In this document: positions 24,101 to 33,310 of the stretch, one piece after another
Layout of the letters: each line of letters opens with the position of its first letter
How positions within the stretch are numbered: position 1 is the first letter of the stretch
Origin: Rhypophila decipiens
Lineage: Eukaryota; Ascomycota; Sordariomycetes; Sordariales; Naviculisporaceae
Assembly: GCA_033297075.1 (NCBI GenBank)
Contig: MU858068.1
Location: forward strand, 186,001-250,000
Length of the DNA: 64,000 bases
Reading direction: 5' to 3'
Notes under the pieces: generated by a model
Seen by the model: only the letters and a program-made list of their open reading frames with translations
The model's database searches: none
What the model was told of the DNA's origin: nothing
Program-made: the position numbers and the translations under genes

Positions 24101-26284
24101 GCCAACAAGGGTGTGCTTCGCAGCCTGAACATCTTGGAGAACCCTGCGGCTTCTGGGGAAGGCGACGAGCCGACTCTCTTCGAGCTGTACGCCATGCACT
24201 CCAAGGGCGTCACGTGTCTGTTCATCAAGCAGGCAGAGCTGGGCTGGACCAAGGACAGCAAGGTTATTGCCCCAGCTGACGCGGTTGAGGCCGGTTTGGT
24301 TAAGATCTCTAAGCTGGTTGCTCCTCCGCCGCATCAACCTGTCGAAACACAAACCGCAGTGTCGGATGCCAACACGGCTCCTCCCATCCGGATTGCCACC
24401 CGCAAGGATGCCATCCAGAAGACCCCGTCGTCTCAAGGCGAGGAGAAGAAGGGCGAGACTTCAACACCGCCGAAGCCGGATCGCAAGGAGGAGAACGAGA
24501 CTCCGGTTCCGCGCGAGAAGCCCGAGAAGAAGAATCGGAAGAAAAAGGGAGGCGCTGCCGCCGCCGCTGCCGCCGCTGCTGCTGCTGCCGAGGCGGGTAC
24601 GGCCAACGCTCCCGACCGCGAGTTCCCTATTTCCAACGGGGCGACTGCCGAACTCAGCCGAACCTTGTCGCAGGGCAAGGGCAAATCGGTGGCCCGCAAT
24701 AACGTCAGCGATCCATCTTCTGCTCTTGCTCTCACGAATCAATTCGCCGATCTCGCTTTGGCCCCGAGCGCAGTTTCTCAAGAACATCTTGACACGGTTG
24801 TTAACAACATGGAATCGCGCATCGTTTCTAACATGACGGGTCGCATTGATTCTGCCTTCCAGGCACTTCTTAAGCAGATGCAGGATTTCCAGGAACATCG
24901 CGATTCAGCTTTCGTCAGCAATCAGTCCACGCTCCTGCAGATGGTCGCTGACGTTCTCAACGACAACACCGAAGCCGTGTTGAAGAACTTGATTATTGAT
25001 CAGATCAACAACAATGTCATTCCTTCTCTGCGCAATACTATTGACAAGTCGGTCTCGGACCAACTCGGCGCAAAGACCAACTCGCATATCACGACTCTTC
25101 AGAGAGAAGTCCAGAAGCAGCTGCCCACTGCTGTCACGCAGGGCATTCAGAAGCCCGATGTCGTCAAGGCCATCTCAGACAAGATTTGCCACAATGTCAA
25201 TGCTCACATCGACGCCCAAATGACCAAGTCGGTCAACAATCTGGCTCCCGCTGTTGCCAAGTTGACGGCCCAGAGCCTGCACCAGCGTATCGTGGAGGAC
25301 GTCAGTATCCAGATTGGCCAGGCTTTTGAGCGACTCGAGGATAGACGTCGCGATGAGGACTTGAAGCTTGACCGCTTGATTGGACAGACTAAGGACTTGT
25401 CCAACGCCATCTCGTCTCTTGCTGCGTCCCAGACTCAATTCCAGAAGGATCTTGCGGCGATGCGCCTTCAGTTGGAGGAACGGACCCAAGCGCGCGAACC
25501 TGCCCGTTCACATGCTCGTTCGCATGGCAGTGGAGTGTCGCATAATCAGCCGCCTCCTCTGGCTCCCGAGGATATGTACTCACATCAACTCCAGGAGCAT
25601 GCTCGTGTTCCTCAGCAAACCCACATGCCGCAGCAGCAGCAGCCGCAGCACCATCACTCGTATCCCAACCATGACCAGCAACTGGTTTTCGCCCCTACCA
25701 CACATGAAAATCGTGAGAAGCTTGAAACCGAACGCTTCCTGGCGGAGACCGATAACCTGATGCATGAAGGGCTCTACGACGAGGCCGTTATGCGCTGGCT
25801 CCAATCTGGAGACAGGACGGAGCAAGTGTTCCAGCACGTCATGTCCAAGCACGAGCCTTCAGCCGTCCTTGCCGGCCTTCAGCCTCTGCTTTTGCTCTCC
25901 GTGGGCGCCACCGTATCCTCCGACTTGAGTCGCAGCAATCCGAAACTGCCGCAGAAGCTTGCCTACTTGGAGTTTGTCTTGCTCCGATTCAACCAGATGA
26001 TTTCACAGGTTGTAAGTCTATCGCCTCCCCAATGCCCTGGCCCTGACAGGAATGAACTAACCATATACCCACAGGACGACCAAGTTCGTGACGTCACTCC
26101 TAGAATTATGTCGCTCATCAAGCACAGAGCCGAGTCACTCCTCGTCGAGACCAGTCGGATATCCCCGCACGACCCTGGCCTCAAGCTTCTGGCACAGATC
26201 ATGAATTACTCTGGCCGCATCGCCGAAGCCGCTATGGTCAACAGCAGCCGCCAGAATCCTGGGCATCTTGGTGCCCCTTTCTAG
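21137..26284 (+). CDS. Ge-1/EDC4-like mRNA decapping scaffold
   Basis: Predicted 1,694-residue P-body protein. Known Ge-1/EDC4 proteins bridge Dcp1-Dcp2 and activators of 5'-3' mRNA decay in the cytoplasm. In order: a disordered Q/P/H/N-rich N-terminus with LLAQLRR and LLNLL short linear motifs; a helical acidic region; a divergent WD40-like domain (VSLDKSGRVKFWDVRDL near 23550, later LWDLALGKPVQEF); a charged linker with a 12-residue poly-alanine run (about 24556-24590); a long helical region (24780-25480); a Q/H run; and the conserved all-helical C-terminal domain (FLAETDNLMHEGLYDEAVMRWLQSG, about 25730 onward). One intron, 26012-26074, is 63 bp, phase 0 and free of stops, so retention keeps the frame. 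Everything upstream of it is a single exon. Confidence 0.92.
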   Translation: MSYNNMPGGNGTGSGDADNIESLLAQLRRQSSPSPGPGAGNSNAGPDLLSQFSMNNHNHSNNQANQSYYGHGHHAAGNDGSPSLSGNFQHVMDSPAFLPEAPTPPVHGFNHSQFPPSIMNPIGTGRVPPGAVAGGSGGGDQTAHLLNLLKFSGQGGHQNHAQHQAAPHMSFPQAPIAPPVIHAPAPMSSDPSGLLAALMKGAVQADAPKPEPPSTTSWNPASPPNDTQQYLLNLLNRPKPSQNDASEHAESGNLLTPPPADDGHDLDGSIGGRSAEQTLVGTFPSRSEFDFEPKNLESPPPKFGSTPHSQHSQPVSISKGGVFGNYMGHLDDVSGSSPIQRTPKTSTTPGASGTTAGATQSSAAPFQILRKPDSAQSIHSHDQKRPLSDRGARDSPEHTRRKLDHPSSPLSHMSAPRPPRAAVSPLSDTSVEISRATPADSQEPAETKRHKESVAEAVSGIAEQADREADEALARAQDNQAHAEIAEDLEQMMNAETDAEFAQSAQVAAQAIKKELEKEENKDLLEATLDPEVAKEVRDIVDEAAYSGGQGPVADSWESAEADENAAPDEAVAPVKVYNFPMKPWITISVQDSEDARPVFREEAILDIARLKKDFDQIDRNLVSASESYMAYGMSKAGGLRVIRQEDGKDAKLFTDTKDRIFNVAISTSPSNLNLKPKEAIIGTGVSGTVYWVQLKNGDRDHLEDAHPEQYGFALPPMSTQEGGDAPGGVLKTRARASSMHPDFFAVGRGKSINIIWPSFIFENNLFKNAHDRVVDTERLLKQCSLKINTGKAGKDFTFSPDDTLMVSLDKSGRVKFWDVRDLVAVKADCDPLHPVPQNTSLEVKEPLMTLTTTPEGEKAWPTSVLLLDKYRPYQKRAALRYMIVGMKQNHTLQLWDLALGKPVQEFNFPHNKESDAVCSVMYHAPSSMIVVGHPTRNSIYFLHLSAPKYSLKNLSQVEYIQRLISQDSSIPQPESTAVISGIREYSFANKGVLRSLNILENPAASGEGDEPTLFELYAMHSKGVTCLFIKQAELGWTKDSKVIAPADAVEAGLVKISKLVAPPPHQPVETQTAVSDANTAPPIRIATRKDAIQKTPSSQGEEKKGETSTPPKPDRKEENETPVPREKPEKKNRKKKGGAAAAAAAAAAAAEAGTANAPDREFPISNGATAELSRTLSQGKGKSVARNNVSDPSSALALTNQFADLALAPSAVSQEHLDTVVNNMESRIVSNMTGRIDSAFQALLKQMQDFQEHRDSAFVSNQSTLLQMVADVLNDNTEAVLKNLIIDQINNNVIPSLRNTIDKSVSDQLGAKTNSHITTLQREVQKQLPTAVTQGIQKPDVVKAISDKICHNVNAHIDAQMTKSVNNLAPAVAKLTAQSLHQRIVEDVSIQIGQAFERLEDRRRDEDLKLDRLIGQTKDLSNAISSLAASQTQFQKDLAAMRLQLEERTQAREPARSHARSHGSGVSHNQPPPLAPEDMYSHQLQEHARVPQQTHMPQQQQPQHHHSYPNHDQQLVFAPTTHENREKLETERFLAETDNLMHEGLYDEAVMRWLQSGDRTEQVFQHVMSKHEPSAVLAGLQPLLLLSVGATVSSDLSRSNPKLPQKLAYLEFVLLRFNQMISQVVSLSPPQCPGPDRNELTIYPQDDQVRDVTPRIMSLIKHRAESLLVETSRISPHDPGLKLLAQIMNYSGRIAEAAMVNSSRQNPGHLGAPF

Positions 26285-29200
26285 GGTAAGGCGCATCGAC
26301 AAAGAAGACTACGCGATTACAATTTCTAAAAGCCAAAAAAGGGGTCGGTACGAGTTTTAGATGGGTCGTGGCGTGGATGACAGTGTTTTTTTTTATTCTT
26401 CTGCCCTGAAGCATCAGCAATGGCATCGTCGACGTTTTCTCTCCATTTCAGTTGTTTCGAGACATGCTGGGCTGTGTGATGGTGGGATATGAATGATGGT
26501 TTTTTGAAGTCTAGTTTATGATTATTTCCAGCGTTCTTTGTCTTGTCAGAATAACATCTTTCTTTTTAATTTTGATCTTAATCTTCTTTCGGGTTTCCTT
26601 TTCACGCACAGGTGCTGGGGCGGCTAGCTGGGAGGTGGACGAGGGCATATGGTGATAGGCTCGCTGTTGCCCTTGTCTTCCCTTTCTTTCGGCCTCGGCT
26701 CATTGCTCTTTACAGCGTGGGAGGCAGCATAGCAGTTTCTTCCCATTCAGCGGGCATTGATATTCTTTATATTTGCTACCATTCAATCTTGCTGTAGCAG
26801 CATTTGTCTCTTACTGTCTACCAAACAGGACAGTTATGAGTATGCTTCATGGTTGCATCGAGTTCCCTGAGCGCCATTGCGTTTACTTGTTCTTCTTGTC
26901 GTATAGTATTTAACCGCGGTGGAAAGGGCAAACGGGACCAATGACGAGTTGGGTTTGATCCGGCAAGTAAACCAGGGACTATTGCTCTCTCTATTTGCAG
27001 ATTGTCCTGGGATAAAAAAAAATTTTTCTCATTGTATATGGCCGCAGGTAATGGAATTGTGTGGACAGATTGTGAGATATGATGAAAAGTGTAAATACAA
27101 AGCTGGAAAGGGTTCAATTGGAATGTATGCTATGGCAATAATGGTACATATTCTGCCACTTGTTATTTCTTTCACGCAAATATTGTCAAAAGATCTTTGC
27201 TTTTTTGTTTCCCGGGCGTGACAATACCTCGCCTTGTGTTCGTCAAGTCATCACTTCTTGATATATGGTTCTCGGACTTTGGGTCCGCCTTTGGGCAAAG
27301 TCAGACAAGGGAATTTGCCATTTGACTTCCAGATGTAGATTGAGGATGTGGACCAAGATCTCACTAATATTGGGGGACTTACCTGATTCTCGTTATCGGT
27401 GGTTTGGCCCCCATATTGGATCCTGGATATCTTATGCTCGGACTCTGATGCCCATGGTACATTGTCACAGCTTTTCAATGTGTCTGCCTCAACTTGGTAG
27501 ATCGGGCATGTGTAAGCTTACCCGTTTCTGGGAACCCGTGCATTGTAACAGGAAGCCTTGCTATCGACAGGTCGAAGCCTTTCATCGATGCCATATTTGT
27601 TGATAGGCCGGCGGGGTTGTTAAGAAGTGGAAGTGCGGCGTAGACTCAGTTCAGTGTTTGGTAGTCTGACGAGAGATCTGGCTATCATGAGATTGTGAGA
27701 AGTGCACGAAACCAAGTCAAACATGGTTCAATAGTGCAAAGTTCTGAACGACTGGATTACATCAATCGTCCGGGAGGACATGGCTTGGCCCTGCGAGGAG
27801 CACCAAAACAAAAAGGCCATACAGATTCGCCACCTGACATCTATGTGCCTCTACTGGCAGTACGTATTATTCGCTGATAGGAATCATGGTCTTTGCGGTC
27901 AGCATATGCAAGTCACCGAGATGATGTCGTGCCTCGGGAGAAGACACAGAGAGAGAGAGACTCGCAGGAGATCATTTTTCTTATCCGCAATTCTGCATGG
28001 CAGACGGCGGCTATTGTGTTGTCGTAGGTGGACGATTGGTCTGGTTCATATCATGTCTCCTCGTAGTACTGCCCCGACTCCATCCCGACCGGGAGGAAAC
28101 ATCCAGGTGTGGCTTGCACTGGTAAACTGTAAACAGAATGACGACGGGGAGAGTCCTCCATCCCCCACGGTGGTATAAAGTTCTGTTGTCAGCTGCATTG
28201 TGCCTCTGTGCTTTCCTGAATGCTGGGACCGCAGCGACAACTCAGCTCGCATGTAATGTATATATGCGGCAAAGAAGCGACGGTGCGGCCAATGGACCAA
28301 TCATGGCGGACTGGATCAAACTGATTGACGATTGTTTGCCGCGGCTTGGCGATAAACGGACCAGTGAGGTTTCGAGGAAATCGGTGTGAGTGTGAGATAG
28401 AGGGTAGTGGTCTCGTGATTGTGGTTGGGCTGGTTGGCAGGAGGGTGTGAGAGTGAGAACTGTGCAAGTGGGATCATGGATGTGAGGGGTAGTACGGGAG
28501 ATGTGTGAACAAGCATGACAGGTACCCAACCAACTTCAAGGAGGCTTGTGCTTGATTAGTACAAGGAAGGTGAAAGTCTGACATGACAAGCCTCCATATA
28601 AGCGGAAGGAAGCTCGAAATTCGGGCCTAGATCTCGCTGCTCCTTTTCGGTTGCGATGGTGGAGTTGGAGCATGTGGGAAGTCGGCCGAAACAATCGGGA
28701 GCGAGGCCCACTTGCCTGTCTGCCGGCAGTCTTTGGCGGGAACCATGCTGTTGGTAGCAGGTGCGACTGACGTGCATCCGCTGGGCGCTTAAGCATCAAC
28801 CACCACCCGACCGGACTCCTCCGGGAACGGCCGCAGCCTGCAGGGAAGGAGCGATGGGGGCACCAGACACCCTCGACAGAAAATGACACTATTGGGTTCT
28901 CTCTTGAGAAAATCTGGCATGGGGTAAAACTCATCACACAAAAAGGTCCGGGCTAATAATCAAGATTTTCTTCTAATACTTCCTAATGTGGGTGCTCTCA
29001 ACATCGTATATTGTGACTGTTGGTTCCTAGTGTTGCAACGGGCATATCTGTTGGTCGTCGAAACAGCCAACAGGAACCATATAACTGTTCAAACTAGCAA
29101 GGGGTTGGATATTATCCTTATTCCCAGACAAGAGAAAACAAGAGTTAAGGGAAACCAATTCTTGCCAGAATACTGATGGCAAAACCTAGAATCGGAAAAA

Positions 29201-31066
29201 GGGGCAGGCACGAGGCAGTGGTGAAGTGGAGTAGCGCTAACAGGGTCCACTACTCCACTGGGGAAGGCCTCGAACCTCAGTTCACTAACAAGGCTGCACG
29301 GCATGTCCCTTCTCCTCGATGATCACTTGCCGGGATTCATTAGCCGGAAGCGAGCAGAAGGAGTTGATCCTTCAAGCCCCAGCTCGGTTGAATGCGTGCT
29401 GAGCGATCTCCGGGGTTTTAGGGTTGGAAACATCGCGGGGCCGAGACCTCAATCAGCCCCTGTTCTTTCCGCCAACGATGCGCGATGATGAATGCAGCGG
29501 GCCTACTTTGCCCCCTTGGAGCAGAATGGTGGAAGGTACCGACGGTGACATTAAAATGATAGAGACACAAGATCAATTACTCCGTAATTGCCAATCTTCA
29601 ATCACAATGTGTTCATCACATCCAGAATTACACACAAGACCTGTTCATTTTTATGCACCTTTTATGTGCATCATCAACGCCGAGTTACTGTGCCTGAAGG
29701 CCTAACCCAAACAGATGGCTCGATCCAACCGTCGTTACGATTTGCAATTGCGCTCAACATCCCACATCCTTTCCTCCACATTCGCATCGTTCCACTGCAT
29801 TTTGCCTGCATCAACCTCCCGCCGCAGGGCGACGGTCGCGTCTTGGGCCCGCAAACCAGACGGGCTGGTTTGCCGCGAGGTGACGAAACAAGCGACGAAT
29901 TAATTAATTAACCAGCCTAGAGACTTGTTTCGTTTCGATCGCCTTCTGTAGCCGCGGACCGTCCCTCCCTCTCTTACCTCATGCATGCTTCCAGAAGATG
30001 CTCGGCTTGCATCCGGAAATCGCCAAATATTACCCGGGAAGCGCTAAGATATCCTGAAGCGAGAGAGTCTCTATCTGGAAGGCTGTATCTCTCTGTTCAC
30101 AGGAGGATATATCCCAATTCGGTAAAGGCTCAGCTTCAGGCCCTCTCCGGACCAACCGCATTCCTCCTGTGAGCATGACAGTTCCTGGATTCTTCCTAGC
30201 ATGTTGAACCTTAATTGAGAGATATACTCGATTCGTTCGCTCCTTCACGGCAAACCTTTACCTTGGCGCAGGCGGCAGAATCCTTTACACTACGAGAGAT
30301 GGATTCCACAGTCCGGGGCGAAAGTACACTCGTGACACGCCAAATGGGACGTGGAAGAAACGACCTTGATCTTGATTGCCTCGCAGTACGTACTACCCGT
30401 AGCTGAACATCTTGTCGGGCATCTGCAAAATGTTGGATACAGGCCGGGAGCGAGTCCGCTGAAGAGCGCACCTCTGCGGCGACGCTGGGGACTAAATGCT
30501 ACGCTGTTGTCATTAGTAAGTGGTGTCCAGCGGCGTGCTTTTTTGGTTCACACGATAAATGCTACCCCTCAAAGACCCCCAATGCCTGATTCCCTCTCAT
30601 TACGCCGAAGCTATTCCGCTTTGGGACACAGCCATCTCCAATTGCCGATGCGTTTATGTGTTGGCTGCGCCGTGGGGTCTGGAACAGGGATTCCAGCGCT
30701 CTGTTCTGTTCGTGAAATGCCAACGGTCTTTTGTTCAACTTGGCCACACGGTGGGAGAAGAGTCAAGGGTGTCTCCGGTCCACGTTGCCGCTTGTCCGCC
30801 GCGACCACACAACTTGACCACCCTCCACCGAGTCCATCATCCTGCGCCTCTAGCCTATCAACCCCTGTCGTCAAGTAAAAGATGCCCATCTGGCACATCT
30901 GCTGTCCTCGGTGAACTTTGCCGGATATTATATCTAGCCCCCTCCTCCCTCAAGATCCTAGCTAAACAAAAAGGTCCATGCAACTTCTCCAGAGCCCAGA
31001 ATCGTCCTTCTCAACAAGCAGTCAGGGGCAGCCGCTACCAGTATCAAGACATCTTCCCTTGAAACT
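26285..31066. other. Gene-poor 4.8-kb region
   Basis: No open frame here shows a recognisable domain, credible codon pattern or consistent splice partner. Seen are a short (GA)n run near 27951, a TTAATTAATTAA stretch near 29900 and scattered AT-rich segments. Non-coding RNA genes or a decayed repeat cannot be excluded by eye. Confidence 0.5.
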
Positions 31067-32497
31067 ATGGCTCCTATCTGGAACCCTCGCTTGGCACTTG
31101 GCCTAAGGACCGATGACCAGAACGAATGGCGATGTGTCGGTACCAATCCGTCGACCGAGTCGCCCAATCTGGAATCCAAAACCACTACCCGTTGTAATAG
31201 GCCCATCCGGCGTTCAGAGCTGGGCAAGCTCAACCGGCTTCTCGCCGCCATGGCGTACCAGATGCCCGACCAGATCGACCACAACGAGCTGCTACACCTC
31301 GCCAGAGCCTGTCTCTGCCCCGACGTGCCCAATCCTCATCGAGGTGCCCAAGAAGCGGCAGTCATCTACCAGTGGACCGAGTTGATGTCTGCCGAGGCAT
31401 CCGAGCTTCGTGCCAACAACGACCGAACCATCACCGATGCCGACCTTGGTCTGCCACAGTCACCTCGAGCCCAGACCTTTGAAGCCCTCTCCTCGCCGCC
31501 TCTCTATGCGCCCAAGCCCAAGCCTGCAAGAATGGTGTCTTTGCAGGGCCAGCCCCGTCTTCTTACAAACCTCAAACCCGATAATAAACGGCCAGGCGTA
31601 TTCTTCCCTACCCCTATCGCCATGGATCGGTCCCCGGTCAAAGCGGTGGAACAAAAGGTCGAAATCGACACCGAGAAGTGGGAGACCGAGACGGTCATTC
31701 CATCACCACTCTCTTCTCTTCCCTTCTGCTTCTCGCCCACAACGGCCCAAGATATTGAAAACGCCAAACTAAACAACGGTTATCAAGTTGAATCATCACT
31801 GTCCGGGCGACTCTCCGAGCCATCATGTTCTACCCCAGGGACAACACCTGGCTTGACAGTTCTCACTCCATCCTCTCTCCCGTCACAAGCAGCGACATCA
31901 TCAGCACGAGAACTCCCTCCATCCCCGCCAGACAGTGCCATCTCTCCACAGGCTCCTGTGTCATTGCATACTCAGTTATTGTCTCCTCACGGAGTACCGT
32001 CAAAGATGGAACTCTCCCCAGGGGACAGAATAATCACCACATCTCTCATCATCCCAGCCCATCATGCCAGTTCACAATATCAAGTGCCCCTCACATCACC
32101 GCTTGACATGCAAAAGCTAGAAGAATGCTCCCGTCTCTTGCACAAAAGTCAAGCAGAGAATCGGCTCTTGGTGGACCAGATCTCTGCCCTCAGGTCGGAG
32201 CTTGCTGACTTGAGGCGGGAGCAAGCAAGTATCCAGGCTGGCATGTTACTGCTTATGTGGATTTTTCAGGCCGTGTCTTGTTTTCCGCTTGTTGTTATGG
32301 GATGGGCTGAGGGAATCTTTGAAGCTGGGTTCTTTGCTTTTAGTCATGTTTGCGAGCAGAAAACAAAGGAGCAGCAGGCGGTAGGCACGGGTCATTCGAA
32401 CGGGGAACGGAGTGATGACGTTTCTGAAGAAAGTACGCTTGCAGGGATTGTCACGGTTTCAGGAGATGCCAGTGAGGCTGAGGCATCACGGCATTAG
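31067..32497 (+). CDS. Hypothetical protein with N-terminal Cys motif, coiled coil and C-terminal hydrophobic segment
   Basis: Single-exon 476-residue protein. The first 110 residues (WRCVGTN...RCNRPI...LACCLCPDV-type spacing: Cys at WRC, TRCN, ARACLCP, then an HRG) resemble a small cysteine-containing module found at the N-terminus of various fungal proteins, including some GIY-YIG-type proteins. I give this only as a resemblance. The middle is disordered and S/P/T-rich. Residues about 345-395 form a heptad-like coiled coil (LEECSRLLHKSQAENRLLVD). It is followed by a strongly hydrophobic stretch (MLLLMWIFQAVSCFPLVVMG) and a further aromatic segment, then an acidic tail. The order coiled coil then late hydrophobic helix suggests a membrane-tethered adaptor. 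Confidence 0.7.
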   Translation: MAPIWNPRLALGLRTDDQNEWRCVGTNPSTESPNLESKTTTRCNRPIRRSELGKLNRLLAAMAYQMPDQIDHNELLHLARACLCPDVPNPHRGAQEAAVIYQWTELMSAEASELRANNDRTITDADLGLPQSPRAQTFEALSSPPLYAPKPKPARMVSLQGQPRLLTNLKPDNKRPGVFFPTPIAMDRSPVKAVEQKVEIDTEKWETETVIPSPLSSLPFCFSPTTAQDIENAKLNNGYQVESSLSGRLSEPSCSTPGTTPGLTVLTPSSLPSQAATSSARELPPSPPDSAISPQAPVSLHTQLLSPHGVPSKMELSPGDRIITTSLIIPAHHASSQYQVPLTSPLDMQKLEECSRLLHKSQAENRLLVDQISALRSELADLRREQASIQAGMLLLMWIFQAVSCFPLVVMGWAEGIFEAGFFAFSHVCEQKTKEQQAVGTGHSNGERSDDVSEESTLAGIVTVSGDASEAEASRH

Positions 32498-32622
32498 GAC
32501 TATTCGTAGGAAAGGAGAAAGCAACGAGCAAATTTGATACCCCTTTACTGTACTTAGTTCTAGATTTATCTCGATCTTTCAATGGCTGTCTTATTACTTA
32601 TAACCATACCATTTCGCAACGC

Positions 32623-32920
32623 CGCCGCTAAAACCACCGTCTGGCCTTCAACGTAGGTATTTATTCGAGCCAATTAAGGCATTCATTCAAGCCAGTCAAG
32701 GTATTTGTTTGAGCTAGTTGAGGTATTTATCTGAGCTAGTTAAAGCATTTATTCAAGCCAGTCAAGGTATTTATTCGAGCTAGTTGAAGCATTTATCTGA
32801 GCTAGTTAAAGCATTTATTCAAACTAGTTAAGGCATTTATTCGAGCTAGTCAAGGCATTTATTCCATAGTATTGACCTTACGATAATAGATCGAAGGCCA
32901 AGACGGTGGTTTTAGCGGCG
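32623..32920. mobile_element. Candidate MITE-like element: inverted repeats enclosing a minisatellite
   Basis: A 27-base sequence at 32623-32649 (CGCCGCTAAAACCACCGTCT then GGCCTTC) is repeated in inverted orientation at 32893-32920, with a single inserted A. Between them lies a 22-bp tandem array. The arms could be terminal inverted repeats of a small non-autonomous DNA element, or the stem of a large hairpin. No clear target-site duplication is visible beside the arms and no transposase is encoded. Confidence 0.5.
32657..32865. repeat. 22-bp minisatellite, about 9.5 copies
   Basis: Consecutive units follow the pattern G[CT]ATTTATTCGAGCTAGTTA then A[GA], each exactly 22 bases. They vary mainly by C/T and G/A transitions at a few sites (GCC/GCT, GTTA/GTCA, TTC/TCT). 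The near-exclusive transition pattern would fit RIP-like or deamination decay of an originally uniform array. Confidence 0.9.
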
Positions 32921-33310
32921 ACGGAGCAGATAGGCCAAGTTTGAATTCGTCTGAACGAATGACGTGTCCTGTACATTTCCACGTGGTTAAGAGGTTCTGT
33001 TTGGAGCGACTGGATTCGAAACCAGGAAGATGACCTTTCATCCCAACTCTTTAGCTTTGGTCAAATTGTGGAGGCAGGGAGGGGTCCATGAGCCCGAAAC
33101 CTTACTACCTAGATCAACGCGTTTGCAACGCTCTTTCAATCAACCTAACTGCCACCGACCACGACCAAGCTCAGCACGACACTGCTCACCTCAACATCAT
33201 TGCCACCAGCCAGGACCAAGCTGAGCCTGACTCTTGTCAAGGTCATCAAAACGCCTTCCAGTGAAGAGGTCACCGGCACCGAAGCCGCGACCGCGACCGC
33301 GCCCGCGACT

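Larger units (their letters stand above)
32498..33310. other. Intergenic with inverted-repeat minisatellite element
   Basis: Holds the tandem repeat and flanking inverted repeats listed separately. 32925-33310 is the leader of the F-box gene; no other feature seen. Confidence 0.6.

Noticed and set aside
22436..24436. 666-codon minus-strand open frame
   Set aside because: Antisense shadow of Ge-1/EDC4; no domain, with composition typical of reversed GC-rich codons.
28536..28937. 133-codon minus-strand frame in the gene-poor region
   Set aside because: No domain, signal or splice partner; surrounding sequence has no gene-like organisation.
30351..31062. Overlapping plus-strand open frames of 167 and 175 codons
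   Set aside because: Two frames compete over the same bases, neither has a domain, and both lie in the probable leader of the gene at 31067.
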